Shown: piece by piece, positions 25,144-33,812 of the stretch
How positions within the stretch are numbered: the stretch's first letter is position 1
Layout of the letters: every line of letters starts with the position of its first letter
Source of the DNA: a bacterium
GTDB taxonomy: Bacteria; KSB1; UBA2214
Direction of reading: 5' to 3'
Assembly: GCA_029560815.1 (NCBI GenBank)
Contig: JAKQKF010000046.1
Location: 6,457-70,456, forward strand
Length of the DNA: 64,000 nt
Notes under the pieces: generated by a model
Database searches by the model: none
Told to the model about the DNA's origin: nothing
Seen by the model: the letters and a program-made list of their open reading frames with translations, nothing else
Made by a program: the position numbers and the translations under genes

Positions 25144-26850
25144 ATGAAGGTAACGATTAATAATAAAGAGTGCTGGGCTAATCCGGGCGAAACCATCCTC
25201 ACTGTCGCACAGCGCGAGGGCATCCAGATTCCCACCCTCTGCTATCTCAAGGGTTTTAGCCCCACCGGCTCATGCCGGGTTTGCGTGGTCGAGGTCGAGG
25301 GACAGCGCAATCTGATTCCCGCTTGCGCCTACCCGGTAACCGAGGGTATGGTGGTTCTGACCAATTCACCCCGTGTGCGGCGTTCCCGCAAGACCATCGT
25401 CGAGCTGCTTATCGCCAACCATCCCCAGGACTGCCTCACCTGCGTGCGCAATGGCAACTGCGAGCTGCAGGATCTGGCGGCGCAGTACGGCGTTCGCGAT
25501 GTCCGCTATGCCGGTGAGATTCGCGGCGGCAAGATCGACGTGGCCAGCCCTTCGATCGAACGCGACCCTGAAAAATGCATCCTCTGCGGCCGCTGCGTGC
25601 GCGTTTGCCATGAGGTCCAGAATGTGGGCGCCATCGATTTTGTCCGCCGCGGCTTCAAGACTGCAGTCGCTCCGGCCATGGACGGCAGCCTCAATGCCAT
25701 CGCCTGCGTCTTCTGCGGCCAGTGCATCACGGTCTGCCCGGTTGGCGCACTGCGCGAAAAGAGCAACGAAAAAATCGCCTGGGAGGCGATCAATAATCCC
25801 AAAAAGCATGTCGTCGCCCAGATCGCACCGGCCGTACGCGTCGCCCTCGGCGAGGAGTTCGGCATGGAACCGGGCAGCGTGGTCACTGGCAAGATTGTCG
25901 CCGCCCTGCGCCGGCTCGGGGTGGACCGGGTATTCGATACCAACTTTGGCGCCGACCTGACCATCATCGAAGAGGCCTCCGAACTGCTGCATCGGGTCAA
26001 TAACGGCGGCAAGCTGCCGCTGCTGACCTCCTGCAGTCCGGGCTGGGTCAAGTATATTGAACATTTTTATCCTGATCTGCTCCCGCATGTCTCCTCCTGC
26101 AAGTCGCCGCACGAGATGGAGGGGGCGCTGATCAAATCCTACTACGCCGAAAAGACCGGCATTCCTGCCAGGGACATCTATGTCATCTCGATCATGCCCT
26201 GTATCGCCAAAAAGTTCGAGGCCCAGCGCCCGGAACTGAAAGAGGAATTCAGCGATGTCGATGCGGTGCTCACTACACGCGAGCTGGCGCGCATGATCAA
26301 GAACGCCGGCATCGATTTCACCAAGCTCGCTGACGAACATTTCGATGATCCGATGGGCGAGTCGACTGGTGCCGCGGTCATTTTCGGCGCCGCCGGCGGG
26401 GTCATGGAAGCTGCTCTGCGCACCGCCCACTTTTTCCTCACCGGCAAGGAGATGGATAATGTCGAGTTCACGCCGGTGCGTGGTCTGCAGGGAGTAAAGG
26501 AGGGCGAGGTCACCATCGCCAACCTGACCATCAAGGTAGCCGCCGTCAGCGGACTGAAGAATATCGGCACCATCCTTGACAAGATCCGCTCCGGCGAGAA
26601 CACCTATCACTTCATCGAGGTCATGGCCTGCCCGAACGGCTGCATCAATGGCGGCGGCCAGCCCATCAACAGCGACCCGGACCGGGTGCGCAAGCGCATG
26701 GAGGCTATCTATGCCATCGATCGCACCTTGCCCAAACGCGCTTCACACCAGAATGAAGCGGTGATGCGCCTTTATAAGGAATTCCTCGGCGAGCCCAACG
26801 GCCACAAGGCCCATGAACTGCTCCACACCCACTATGTGGAACGCGCCTAA
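25144..26850 (+). CDS. hydA: Catalytic subunit HydA of trimeric [FeFe]-hydrogenase, set 1
   Basis: 568 residues: N-terminal [2Fe-2S] (Cys33, 44, 47, 61), NuoG-type His-Cys3 [4Fe-4S] (about 93-106), two [4Fe-4S] clusters (CILCGRCVRVC, CVFCGQCITVC), the H-cluster domain and the small-subunit-like tail (EFLGEPNGHKAHELLHTHY). H-cluster motifs: L1 TSCSPGW (295-301), L2 MPCIAKK (Cys353), L3 MACPNGCINGGGQP (Cys496, Cys500). L1 is TSCCPxW in the standard enzymes, so the second Cys is Ser here. It evolves or takes up H2, probably using NADH and ferredoxin together. Maturases HydE/F/G are not in the window. Confidence 0.93.
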   Translation: MKVTINNKECWANPGETILTVAQREGIQIPTLCYLKGFSPTGSCRVCVVEVEGQRNLIPACAYPVTEGMVVLTNSPRVRRSRKTIVELLIANHPQDCLTCVRNGNCELQDLAAQYGVRDVRYAGEIRGGKIDVASPSIERDPEKCILCGRCVRVCHEVQNVGAIDFVRRGFKTAVAPAMDGSLNAIACVFCGQCITVCPVGALREKSNEKIAWEAINNPKKHVVAQIAPAVRVALGEEFGMEPGSVVTGKIVAALRRLGVDRVFDTNFGADLTIIEEASELLHRVNNGGKLPLLTSCSPGWVKYIEHFYPDLLPHVSSCKSPHEMEGALIKSYYAEKTGIPARDIYVISIMPCIAKKFEAQRPELKEEFSDVDAVLTTRELARMIKNAGIDFTKLADEHFDDPMGESTGAAVIFGAAGGVMEAALRTAHFFLTGKEMDNVEFTPVRGLQGVKEGEVTIANLTIKVAAVSGLKNIGTILDKIRSGENTYHFIEVMACPNGCINGGGQPINSDPDRVRKRMEAIYAIDRTLPKRASHQNEAVMRLYKEFLGEPNGHKAHELLHTHYVERA

Positions 26851-26874
26851 AGAGCCGCCGGAAAGGATGGCTGT

Positions 26875-28926
26875 ATGTCCGTCATATGGACCATAGAGGA
26901 ACGTTGTAAAAGCTGCTATTCCTGCATCCGCGAGTGCCCCGCCAAAGCCATCATGGTCGTCAAAGGCCAGGCGAAGGTAGTGGAGGAGCTTTGTCTGGGC
27001 TGCGGACATTGCGTCACCGTCTGCACCCAGGGGGCCAAAGCGGTGAAGAGCGGGGTGGAGGCGGTCGAGCGCTTTCTCAAGAGCGGCCATCCTGTCGTCG
27101 CCATGATCGCTCCCTCTTTTCCGGCCGGCCTGCCGGATCTGGAGGGGGAACAGATTGCCGGGGCCCTGCACAAGGCGGGTTTTCAGCACGTGGTCGAGGT
27201 CGCCTACGGTGCGGATCTGATCAATCGTGAATACTACCGTCTGGTCAACTCCAAACAGACTCTGGACGGCCAGGAGATCGCCCTGCCGCTGATTACCAGC
27301 TCCTGTCCGGTTATCTATGAACTGGTCGAACGCACGGCTCCCGAACTGGTGCCCAATCTGGCCCCGATAGTCAGCCCCATGGTCGCTATGGGAAGGGTTG
27401 TCCGCCGCTGCTATGGCGAAGAGGTCAGGACGGTCTTCATCGGTCCCTGCACGGCTAAAAAAGTCGAGATGCTCGACCCCGAGGTCTCGGACGCCGTGGA
27501 CGAGGTGCTCACCTACGCAGAACTGAAGGAACTCTGGAAACGCCGCGGGATCGACCCCGCCCAGGCTGAGCCGGTCGCCTTTGATCCGCCTCATGCCTAT
27601 CTCGGACGCCTCTATCCGGTCTCTGGAGGGCTGTTGCGCAGTGCCGGCCTGCCTTTCGATTTGATGAACAACGAAGTGGTCGTCACCGAAGGCAAACAGC
27701 GCGTGCTCAAATTGCTGGAAAGCCTGAAAAACCATCAGGTCAAGGCGAGTCTGGTTGATATCCTCTTCTGCGAGGGGTGTATCAGCGGGCCTTTCACGGA
27801 CACCTCGCTGAATTTTTTCACCCGCAAACAAAAGATCGTCGCCTATACCGATTCGCTGCGCATGCAGACCAACTATGCGGAATGGAAAAAGGCCATCCTC
27901 CAGTATCAGGATGTCGTGATCCACCGCTCCTTCAAACCCGCGGTCAAGGAAAAACCTGAACCCACGGAGGACGAGATCAGGCTGATCCTCAAGGAGATCA
28001 AGAAAGCCATCTCCTCCGACGAACTGAACTGCGGAGCCTGCGGCTATGAAACCTGCCGCGAATACGCCAAAGCGGTCTTTCAGGGCTTTGCTGAGGAAGA
28101 GATGTGTCTTCCTTACGTTATCGAGGAACTGCAGCACACCCAGAAAGAGCTGCAGGAATCTCTGGGCGATCTGGCAGACGCCCAGGAGCAGCTCATTCAG
28201 CATGAGAAACTGGCCTCGATCGGACAGCTGGCAGCCGGGGTTGCCCATGAGGTCAATAATCCCCTCGGTTCGATCATGCTTTACGCTCATCTCCTCCTGC
28301 AACAGTTGAAGGAGGACGACCAGAAGAGCAAGGATTTGCACTTCATCATGGATGAAGCCAAGCGGTGTCAAAAGATCGTCGCCGGGCTGCTCAACTTCGC
28401 CCGTCAGGGCAAACTCAATTTGCGCAAGGTGACTCTGCAGGAGATCCTCGACAAGCTCATCTCTGTCGCCTTCAATCAGCCGCTTTTTCAGATGACCCAT
28501 GTTGTCGCCAGGCTTGACCCTGATCTTCCTCTCATCGAGGTCGATTTTGATCAGATTTATCAGGTTTTTCTCAACCTGGCGGTCAACGCCGCTGAAGCCA
28601 TGCCTGAGGGAGGCACACTGACCATCCAGGCCACAGTCACAGCCGACGGGCAGCAAATGCGCATCGCCTTTATCGATACCGGCGGGGGCATCCCGGTTGA
28701 AAATATGAACAAACTCTTCACACCTTTCTTCACCACCAAGCAGATCGGCAAGGGGACCGGCCTCGGGCTGGCCATCGCCTATGGCATCATTAAAATGCAT
28801 CGCGGCAGCATCACCGTCAAGAGTGAAGTCGATCATGGATCGACATTCACGGTGGAATTGCCGGTTCAGAATGCAGTCCATGCCGCTGCTTTCGATTTCA
28901 AAGCTGTGCAGGAGAGCATGCAATGA
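26875..28926 (+). CDS. [FeFe]-hydrogenase-like / histidine kinase fusion (putative H2 sensor)
   Basis: 683 residues: two [4Fe-4S] sites (Cys11/14/17/21 and 40/43/46/50), a hydrogenase H-cluster-type domain (TSSCP 141-145, PCTAKK with Cys192, CEGC 299-302), a 4Fe-4S 'Fes' motif (Cys386, 389, 394, 411), a coiled coil, HisKA (His458 in VAHEVNNPL) and HATPase_c (DTGGGIP, GKGTGLGLA). The architecture corresponds to the histidine-kinase-linked sensory class (group C1) of [FeFe]-hydrogenases. The proton-relay Cys of L1 is Ser and the Gly-rich end of L3 is shortened, as expected for a sensor. No TM helix: it is cytoplasmic. The receiver gene at 28923 overlaps its stop by four bases, so phosphotransfer to it is likely. 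Confidence 0.9.
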   Translation: MSVIWTIEERCKSCYSCIRECPAKAIMVVKGQAKVVEELCLGCGHCVTVCTQGAKAVKSGVEAVERFLKSGHPVVAMIAPSFPAGLPDLEGEQIAGALHKAGFQHVVEVAYGADLINREYYRLVNSKQTLDGQEIALPLITSSCPVIYELVERTAPELVPNLAPIVSPMVAMGRVVRRCYGEEVRTVFIGPCTAKKVEMLDPEVSDAVDEVLTYAELKELWKRRGIDPAQAEPVAFDPPHAYLGRLYPVSGGLLRSAGLPFDLMNNEVVVTEGKQRVLKLLESLKNHQVKASLVDILFCEGCISGPFTDTSLNFFTRKQKIVAYTDSLRMQTNYAEWKKAILQYQDVVIHRSFKPAVKEKPEPTEDEIRLILKEIKKAISSDELNCGACGYETCREYAKAVFQGFAEEEMCLPYVIEELQHTQKELQESLGDLADAQEQLIQHEKLASIGQLAAGVAHEVNNPLGSIMLYAHLLLQQLKEDDQKSKDLHFIMDEAKRCQKIVAGLLNFARQGKLNLRKVTLQEILDKLISVAFNQPLFQMTHVVARLDPDLPLIEVDFDQIYQVFLNLAVNAAEAMPEGGTLTIQATVTADGQQMRIAFIDTGGGIPVENMNKLFTPFFTTKQIGKGTGLGLAIAYGIIKMHRGSITVKSEVDHGSTFTVELPVQNAVHAAAFDFKAVQESMQ

Positions 28927-29312
28927 GTAAAAAGATTTTACTGATCGACGATGACATCGATATCGTCGAACTGAACCGCGCCCTTCTCACCATGGCCGGC
29001 TATGAGGTTGTGGCCGCTTTCAGCGGAGCCGAAGGACTGGAAAAGGTGATCGCGGAACGGCCGGATCTGGTCATTCTGGACGTAATGATGAGCACGGTCG
29101 GTGAAGGATTCGAGGTGGCACGGCAGATTCGCAAGCATGAGGCGATCCGCCACACCCCCATCCTGATGCTGACCGGTGTAAACCGGGAACATCCCTTCAA
29201 TCTGCGCATTGGCCCCGATGTCGAGTGGAATCCTGTGGACAGTTTTATCGAAAAACCTGTCCAGAAGGAACTTCTTCTCGCCAAGGTACACGCCATGCTG
29301 CAGGATAAATAA
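28923..29312 (+). CDS. Single-domain response regulator
   Basis: The 129-residue receiver has all signature residues: acidic DDD after beta1, phospho-Asp in LVILDVMMS, Thr in MLTG and Lys in IEKPV. There is no output domain. Its start overlaps the stop of the hydrogenase-kinase fusion (ATGA), so the two are translationally coupled. It probably relays phosphate from the H2 sensor. Confidence 0.88.
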   Translation: MSKKILLIDDDIDIVELNRALLTMAGYEVVAAFSGAEGLEKVIAERPDLVILDVMMSTVGEGFEVARQIRKHEAIRHTPILMLTGVNREHPFNLRIGPDVEWNPVDSFIEKPVQKELLLAKVHAMLQDK

Positions 29313-29339
29313 AACCTGACAAAGGAAGATACCAGCGCC

Positions 29340-29753
29340 ATGAAGAAAAAAATCATGATGGTCGATGACGACTATGATCTGCTTCAGATCTACGTGCCGG
29401 TCCTCGAAAAGGCCGGTTTTGAAGTGGCCACAGCCAACACAGCCGCCGAAGGACTTGAACTGTTTAAAACCTATCTCCCCGATCTGGTGATGGTCGATCT
29501 GGCCATGGAGCACTTTGACTCGGGCTTTGTCCTCTGTCACCGCATCAAGAGCCTGCCCGAGGGCGTCAGTGTTCCGGTGGTGATCATGACCGCTGCGAGC
29601 CACGAGACCGGCATCCGCTTCTCCACCCAGACAGAGGAGGAGCGTAAATGGATCCAGGCCGACGAATACCTGGATAAACCGATTCCACCGCGTGAACTGC
29701 TCGCGTTTATCAAGGAACGTTTTTTTGATACTCCTGAAGCTCCCCGGCACTGA
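29340..29753 (+). CDS. Single-domain response regulator
   Basis: The 137-residue receiver has the VDDDYD acidic cluster, phospho-Asp in LVMVDLAM, Thr in MTAA and Lys in LDKPIPP; there is no output domain. The gene begins 27 bp after the preceding receiver, with AAAGGA upstream. Two consecutive free receivers after a sensor kinase suggest a branched relay or phosphate sink. A hairpin without T-run follows at 29772. Confidence 0.85.
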   Translation: MKKKIMMVDDDYDLLQIYVPVLEKAGFEVATANTAAEGLELFKTYLPDLVMVDLAMEHFDSGFVLCHRIKSLPEGVSVPVVIMTAASHETGIRFSTQTEEERKWIQADEYLDKPIPPRELLAFIKERFFDTPEAPRH

Positions 29754-29771
29754 GCGTACGTATACTGCAGG

Positions 29772-29795
29772 CTCACCGGTCGCACGACCGGTGAG
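29772..29795 (+). other. Strong intercistronic hairpin
   Basis: CTCACCGGTC and GACCGGTGAG form a perfect 10-bp stem with a GCAC loop. There is no T-run, so Rho-independent termination is doubtful; RNA processing or partial attenuation between the sensor genes and the kinase at 29844 is possible. Confidence 0.5.
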
Positions 29796-29843
29796 AGCGC
29801 TGTCTCTTCCGCAGCACATTTACACCACTCAAATCGGGCAGCT

Positions 29844-31322
29844 ATGAAGATCGAACGGGCAAATATCCTCGTCGTCGATGACGAATTCGGCATGCGGGAG
29901 GGCATTCGGCGCCTCTTTGAGGCGCAAGGCCATCGGGTCGAAACCGCCGAAACCGGACGGCTTGGTATCGACAAAGGCACTGCTGAAGAGTTCGATATCT
30001 ACTTTCTCGACCTCAAAATCGGCGATATCGATGGGGTGGAGGTGCTCGGCGCCATCAAGGCCAGGTTCCCGGAGGCGATATGCGTCATCTGCACGGCCTA
30101 TGCCTCCATCGAAACAGCCGTCGAGACCACCAGGCTGGGCGCCTACCACTATATCGCCAAGCCCTTCGCGCCTGAGGAGATCCAGCTGGTTTTTGACCGC
30201 GCTGTTGAAAGGCGCTGGTATATCCTTGAAGCGCGCCAGCTTAGAATCGAACAGGAGAGACGCCTGCTCGAGATCGTGCAGGAAAAGTCCCGCATCCGCA
30301 CCATCATCAATTCGATCGCCGACGGCATCGTTGTGCTCAATCAGGATGAGGAGGTGGTCCTCTTTAACCCCCAGTTTCCCCGCCTGCTCGAACTTGAAAA
30401 GGAGCTGGTCATCGGCCGCTCCATCCGCGAGGTGCTGCCGGAACAATTTCAGGAGCTGATCGCTGACATTTTCAGGCAGAAAGACAGCCTCCAGGCTCTG
30501 CAGCAGGAGTTCGTGATCCATCCGCCGGCAAAACTGGTCGTGATGGCCAATACCACGACCATCCGTGATGATCAAAACCGCCTGATCGGCTACGTCTCTG
30601 TTCTCCGTGATATATCCGAGCTCAAGCAGCTGGAACTGCTCAAGTCCCAGTTCGTCAACATGGCTGCCCATGAACTCAAGGCGCCATTGTCCGCCATCCA
30701 GGGCTACCTCGAAATGGTTGTCGATAAAACGCTGGGTGATGAACCCGAGACCTACGACAGCTATCTTCGCCGCTCCCTTGAGCGCAGTAAAAGCCTGATT
30801 ACCCTCATCAATGACCTGCTCAATATCTCCCGTATCCAGGCCGGCAAGGTCCGCCGCGAGATCGAACGGCTGGATCTCTCTCTCATGACCCAATCTGTGG
30901 CCGATTTCTTCACCAATGAGATCGAAAAGAATGGACTGACCCTTGAGACTGAGCTCACCGAGGCCTTGCTGATCGACGCCGACAAGGAAGAGATCCAGCG
31001 GCTCCTCACCAACCTGATCTCCAATGCCGTCAAGTATAACCGGCCTCAGGGCTCAATAACCCTGCATACCAGCCGGGAAAAGGGCTATGCCAAGCTGGTC
31101 GTACGCGATACCGGCATCGGCATGAAGCCTGAAGAGAAAGAACGGCTTTTCGAGGAGTTTTTCCGCGCCAAAAATGCCCACACCCGCAGCATCACCGGCA
31201 CCGGACTGGGGCTTACCTTGGTCAAAAAGATCGTCGACAGCTATGCCGGCCGCATTGAAGCTGAATCGGAATACGAGGTTGGAACTACATTTACCCTTTT
31301 CCTTCCGCTCGCTGAACGATAA
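29844..31322 (+). CDS. Receiver-PAS-histidine kinase hybrid
   Basis: 492 residues in the order receiver (about 1-125; VVDDEFG, phospho-Asp in YFLDLKIG, Lys in IAKPFAPEE), coiled coil, PAS (about 150-260; SIADGIVVLNQDEEVVLFNP), HisKA (AAHELKAPLSAIQGY) and HATPase_c (NAVKYNRPQG, DTGIGM, GTGLGLTLV). The protein is soluble. A receiver placed in front of a kinase usually lets another kinase control it, so it may act downstream of the H2 sensor and phosphorylate the NtrC-type protein at 20546. This is inferred from position only. Confidence 0.88.
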   Translation: MKIERANILVVDDEFGMREGIRRLFEAQGHRVETAETGRLGIDKGTAEEFDIYFLDLKIGDIDGVEVLGAIKARFPEAICVICTAYASIETAVETTRLGAYHYIAKPFAPEEIQLVFDRAVERRWYILEARQLRIEQERRLLEIVQEKSRIRTIINSIADGIVVLNQDEEVVLFNPQFPRLLELEKELVIGRSIREVLPEQFQELIADIFRQKDSLQALQQEFVIHPPAKLVVMANTTTIRDDQNRLIGYVSVLRDISELKQLELLKSQFVNMAAHELKAPLSAIQGYLEMVVDKTLGDEPETYDSYLRRSLERSKSLITLINDLLNISRIQAGKVRREIERLDLSLMTQSVADFFTNEIEKNGLTLETELTEALLIDADKEEIQRLLTNLISNAVKYNRPQGSITLHTSREKGYAKLVVRDTGIGMKPEEKERLFEEFFRAKNAHTRSITGTGLGLTLVKKIVDSYAGRIEAESEYEVGTTFTLFLPLAER

Positions 31323-31448
31323 AAGGAGACCTGCCGATTTATTTTCTTTCTTCTTTTCAAAAATTTATGTATTTTCCTTTCTGAACGGTTCGATCGGAGC
31401 CGGTTCCGCCTGCTCCATACTGGTTAACCCTAACGGTGAATTCAAAGT

Positions 31449-32645
31449 ATGACCATGATGCTTGATCAGGCCATCGCTGGTGCTGAAGCATATCGTGTCC
31501 ATCTGACTTTTCCATTCATCGCTATTTCAGGCAGCAATGGCAAGACGACGACCAGGTCCATGCTCGCCCATATCCTGCGCCAGGCCGGCCGCGTTTACGA
31601 GTTTTCCTGCAACTCCGATACCGCGGCAGAGATCGGCCGGGAACTCACCACCATCCACCCGCCGCTGGACTGGGCGGTCCTGAAAATCGGCGCCGCCATC
31701 CCGGGGGAAAGCCGCACCGCCGCCCACCTGATCAAACCCCATATGGCGATCATCACCAATGTCGGTGAAGCTCACCTCTCTCACTATGACAAGATCGATG
31801 ATATCGCCGCTGCCAAGCTTGAACTGCTCACCGCCCTTGACCCGGACGGCATCGCCATCCTCAATCGCGACAATGAATTCACGCGTATGATGGGGCTGAA
31901 TCTGGCCGGCAGAGTGCTCTATTACGGTCTGAGTTCGGTATCGGACTATTACGCCGATTCCATTCGACATCTCGGGCCGGAAGGCACCAGCTTCACCATC
32001 CACAGGCACGGTACTGAAGAAGTGCACCTCAGGATGGCTCTCTATTCCCTCGGCGATGTCTACAATGCCCTCGCCGCCTACGCCGCCGCTTCGGAACTCG
32101 GTGTGCCACGCGAAACCATTAAAAATGCCCTTGAAAACGGTTTCACCCTTCCCGACGGACGCGGCAGATTGCACGCCTTCCCTGGCTTTTACATCCTCGA
32201 CGACACCCATGACGCTACTCCCCAGTCATTCTACAAATCAACAAAATCATTGATCAACTTTCGCCGCCATGCCAGACGGCTTATCTTCGTCATGGGGAAT
32301 TTGACTGAGATCGGGGGACAAACCCGGGTGATGCATACCATGATGGGCCATTATATCGCCGGCATGCCAATCGATATCGCCGTCCTGGTCGGAGATTACG
32401 CCGGCGCCGCTGCATCGGCCATCACCACCGCCACCAGCCGCCGCAAACGGGTCATAACCTGTTCCACCGTCGAGGAGGCCGGCAACTGGCTTAAAAAAAA
32501 CCTCAGAACCGGCGATGTCGTCCTCGTGGAAGGAGGGGAGACCATCGATATGGGCGCCATCGTGATCGACCTGGTGCAGTTTGGCAAGGATACCGGCGGA
32601 AGTTTCACTGCCGTGAACTCATTACCCCACACGCCAAGAGAGTAA
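31449..32645 (+). CDS. Mur ligase-like protein lacking the N-terminal substrate domain
   Basis: The 398 residues resemble MurF from its ATPase domain onward: P-loop GSNGKTTT near residue 28, TNVGEAHLSHY, and in the C-terminal domain DDTHDATPQSF (MurF has DD.YNANP.S), MGNLTEIG and LVEGGETIDMG. MurF is usually about 450 residues with an 80-residue UDP-sugar-binding domain in front; that domain is missing. It may ligate an amino acid or peptide to another acceptor using ATP. It sits between hydrogenase sensor genes and the DRTGG/PHP genes and is followed by the DRTGG gene after 9 bp. The ribosome site is poor. Confidence 0.7.
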   Translation: MTMMLDQAIAGAEAYRVHLTFPFIAISGSNGKTTTRSMLAHILRQAGRVYEFSCNSDTAAEIGRELTTIHPPLDWAVLKIGAAIPGESRTAAHLIKPHMAIITNVGEAHLSHYDKIDDIAAAKLELLTALDPDGIAILNRDNEFTRMMGLNLAGRVLYYGLSSVSDYYADSIRHLGPEGTSFTIHRHGTEEVHLRMALYSLGDVYNALAAYAAASELGVPRETIKNALENGFTLPDGRGRLHAFPGFYILDDTHDATPQSFYKSTKSLINFRRHARRLIFVMGNLTEIGGQTRVMHTMMGHYIAGMPIDIAVLVGDYAGAAASAITTATSRRKRVITCSTVEEAGNWLKKNLRTGDVVLVEGGETIDMGAIVIDLVQFGKDTGGSFTAVNSLPHTPRE

Positions 32646-32654
32646 AGACAGGCC

Positions 32655-32999
32655 ATGGAATTTATAAAAATACTTGAAGAAATCCCTCTAAATTGCCTTA
32701 CAATGGCTAATTCCAAAGAACGGGATGTATCTTCTGCATGCATTTCCGACATCCTCAGCGATGTGATGGCCAGAGTGCCGCGCGATGCCATCTGGATCAC
32801 CAATCAGGCCCATGAGAATGTCATCGCGATCGCTTTTTTCAAGGAGCTGACCGCGGTCATCTTCACCAACGGCGCCGTGCCCGCCATGGACGCGATCGAC
32901 AAAGCCAACATCAAAAAGATCGCCCTCTATAGCTGCGACCAGAATGCCTTTGATATTGCGGGCCGGCTCTATGCCCTGGGTCTACGCGGGAGCAATTGA
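32655..32999 (+). CDS. DRTGG-domain protein
   Basis: The 114 residues match the DRTGG domain pattern (DILSDVMARVP, WITNQAHENVIAIAF, IFTNGAVPAMDAIDKA, FDIAGRLYALGL). DRTGG domains resemble CBS-type ligand modules and occur beside hydrogenase genes in clostridia and Thermotoga, as far as I recall. The function in this setting is unknown; small-molecule sensing is plausible. Its stop codon directly abuts the ATG of the PHP gene. Confidence 0.7.
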   Translation: MEFIKILEEIPLNCLTMANSKERDVSSACISDILSDVMARVPRDAIWITNQAHENVIAIAFFKELTAVIFTNGAVPAMDAIDKANIKKIALYSCDQNAFDIAGRLYALGLRGSN

Positions 33000-33791
33000 A
33001 TGCTGCGCTGGTATGTTGGTGACCTCCATATTCATACCGTGCTGTCACCCTGCTCTGAATTGACCATGGGGCCGCAGGATATTGTCCGGACCGCCATCCA
33101 CCAGGGGCTGGATTTTATTGCGATTACTGATCACAATTCGGCGGAGAATGTCCCCGCCGTCCAGCGCGCCGCTCAGGGAACCCGGCTCCAGGTCTTTCCG
33201 GGCATCGAGGTATCCACACGGGAGGAGATCCACATGATCACACTCTTCCCCGCACTGGAACAGCTCTTTGATTTTCAGGAGTGGCTCTACAGTCAGCTGC
33301 AGGAGGGGGAAAACGACCCATCCTTGTGGGGACCGCAGCTTGTCGTCGATGAGCGGGAAAATATCGTCGCCGAAAATATGCGCTTGCTAGGTCTGCCCAT
33401 ACATGCGCCCTATGATCAGGTTGTGCGTGAGACCGTCGCCAGGGAGGGTATCATCTATCCCGTTCATATTGACCGGCGCGCCAACAGTATGGTGCGAACT
33501 CTGGGCTTCCTGCCCGCCGATCTGCCCTTCAGGATCGTCGAACTCTCCCGCCGCGCCAACCTGGCCGACGCGGTGGAACGTTACAGCGGCAGCGGGATGC
33601 AGCTGATCACTGCTTCTGATGCCCATGACGTCGAACAGATCGGCACTGCACGAAGCTGGTTCAGGATGTCAGAACCCTCTTTCCCCGAGCTTCTGCTGGC
33701 TTGCCGGGGGGAGAACGGCCGTCAGATCGCTGTCCTTGAACCGGAAGAGGCCGGCCGCAGCGGCGCCTCATGTGCGGCAGCTGTGCACTGA
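33000..33791 (+). CDS. PHP-domain metal-dependent phosphoesterase
   Basis: The 263-residue PHP-fold protein has the metal-binding motifs DLHIHTVLSPCSE at the N terminus, ITDHNSAEN, GIEVSTREEIHMI, a late histidine (YPVHIDR) and ASDAHD. PHP proteins hydrolyse phosphate esters such as histidinol phosphate, nucleotides or pAp; the substrate cannot be read from the sequence. The C-terminal tail carries Cys and His (SGASCAAAVH). It belongs to the accessory set in front of hydrogenase operon 2. Confidence 0.82.
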   Translation: MLRWYVGDLHIHTVLSPCSELTMGPQDIVRTAIHQGLDFIAITDHNSAENVPAVQRAAQGTRLQVFPGIEVSTREEIHMITLFPALEQLFDFQEWLYSQLQEGENDPSLWGPQLVVDERENIVAENMRLLGLPIHAPYDQVVRETVAREGIIYPVHIDRRANSMVRTLGFLPADLPFRIVELSRRANLADAVERYSGSGMQLITASDAHDVEQIGTARSWFRMSEPSFPELLLACRGENGRQIAVLEPEEAGRSGASCAAAVH

Positions 33792-33812
33792 AACAGAGAA
33801 TAAGGACAGCTT

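Noticed and set aside
26743..28923. A 726-codon minus-strand frame opposite the hydrogenase-kinase fusion
   Set aside because: It mirrors the real gene in composition, has no ribosome site or recognisable domain, and overlaps a protein with clear motifs along its length.
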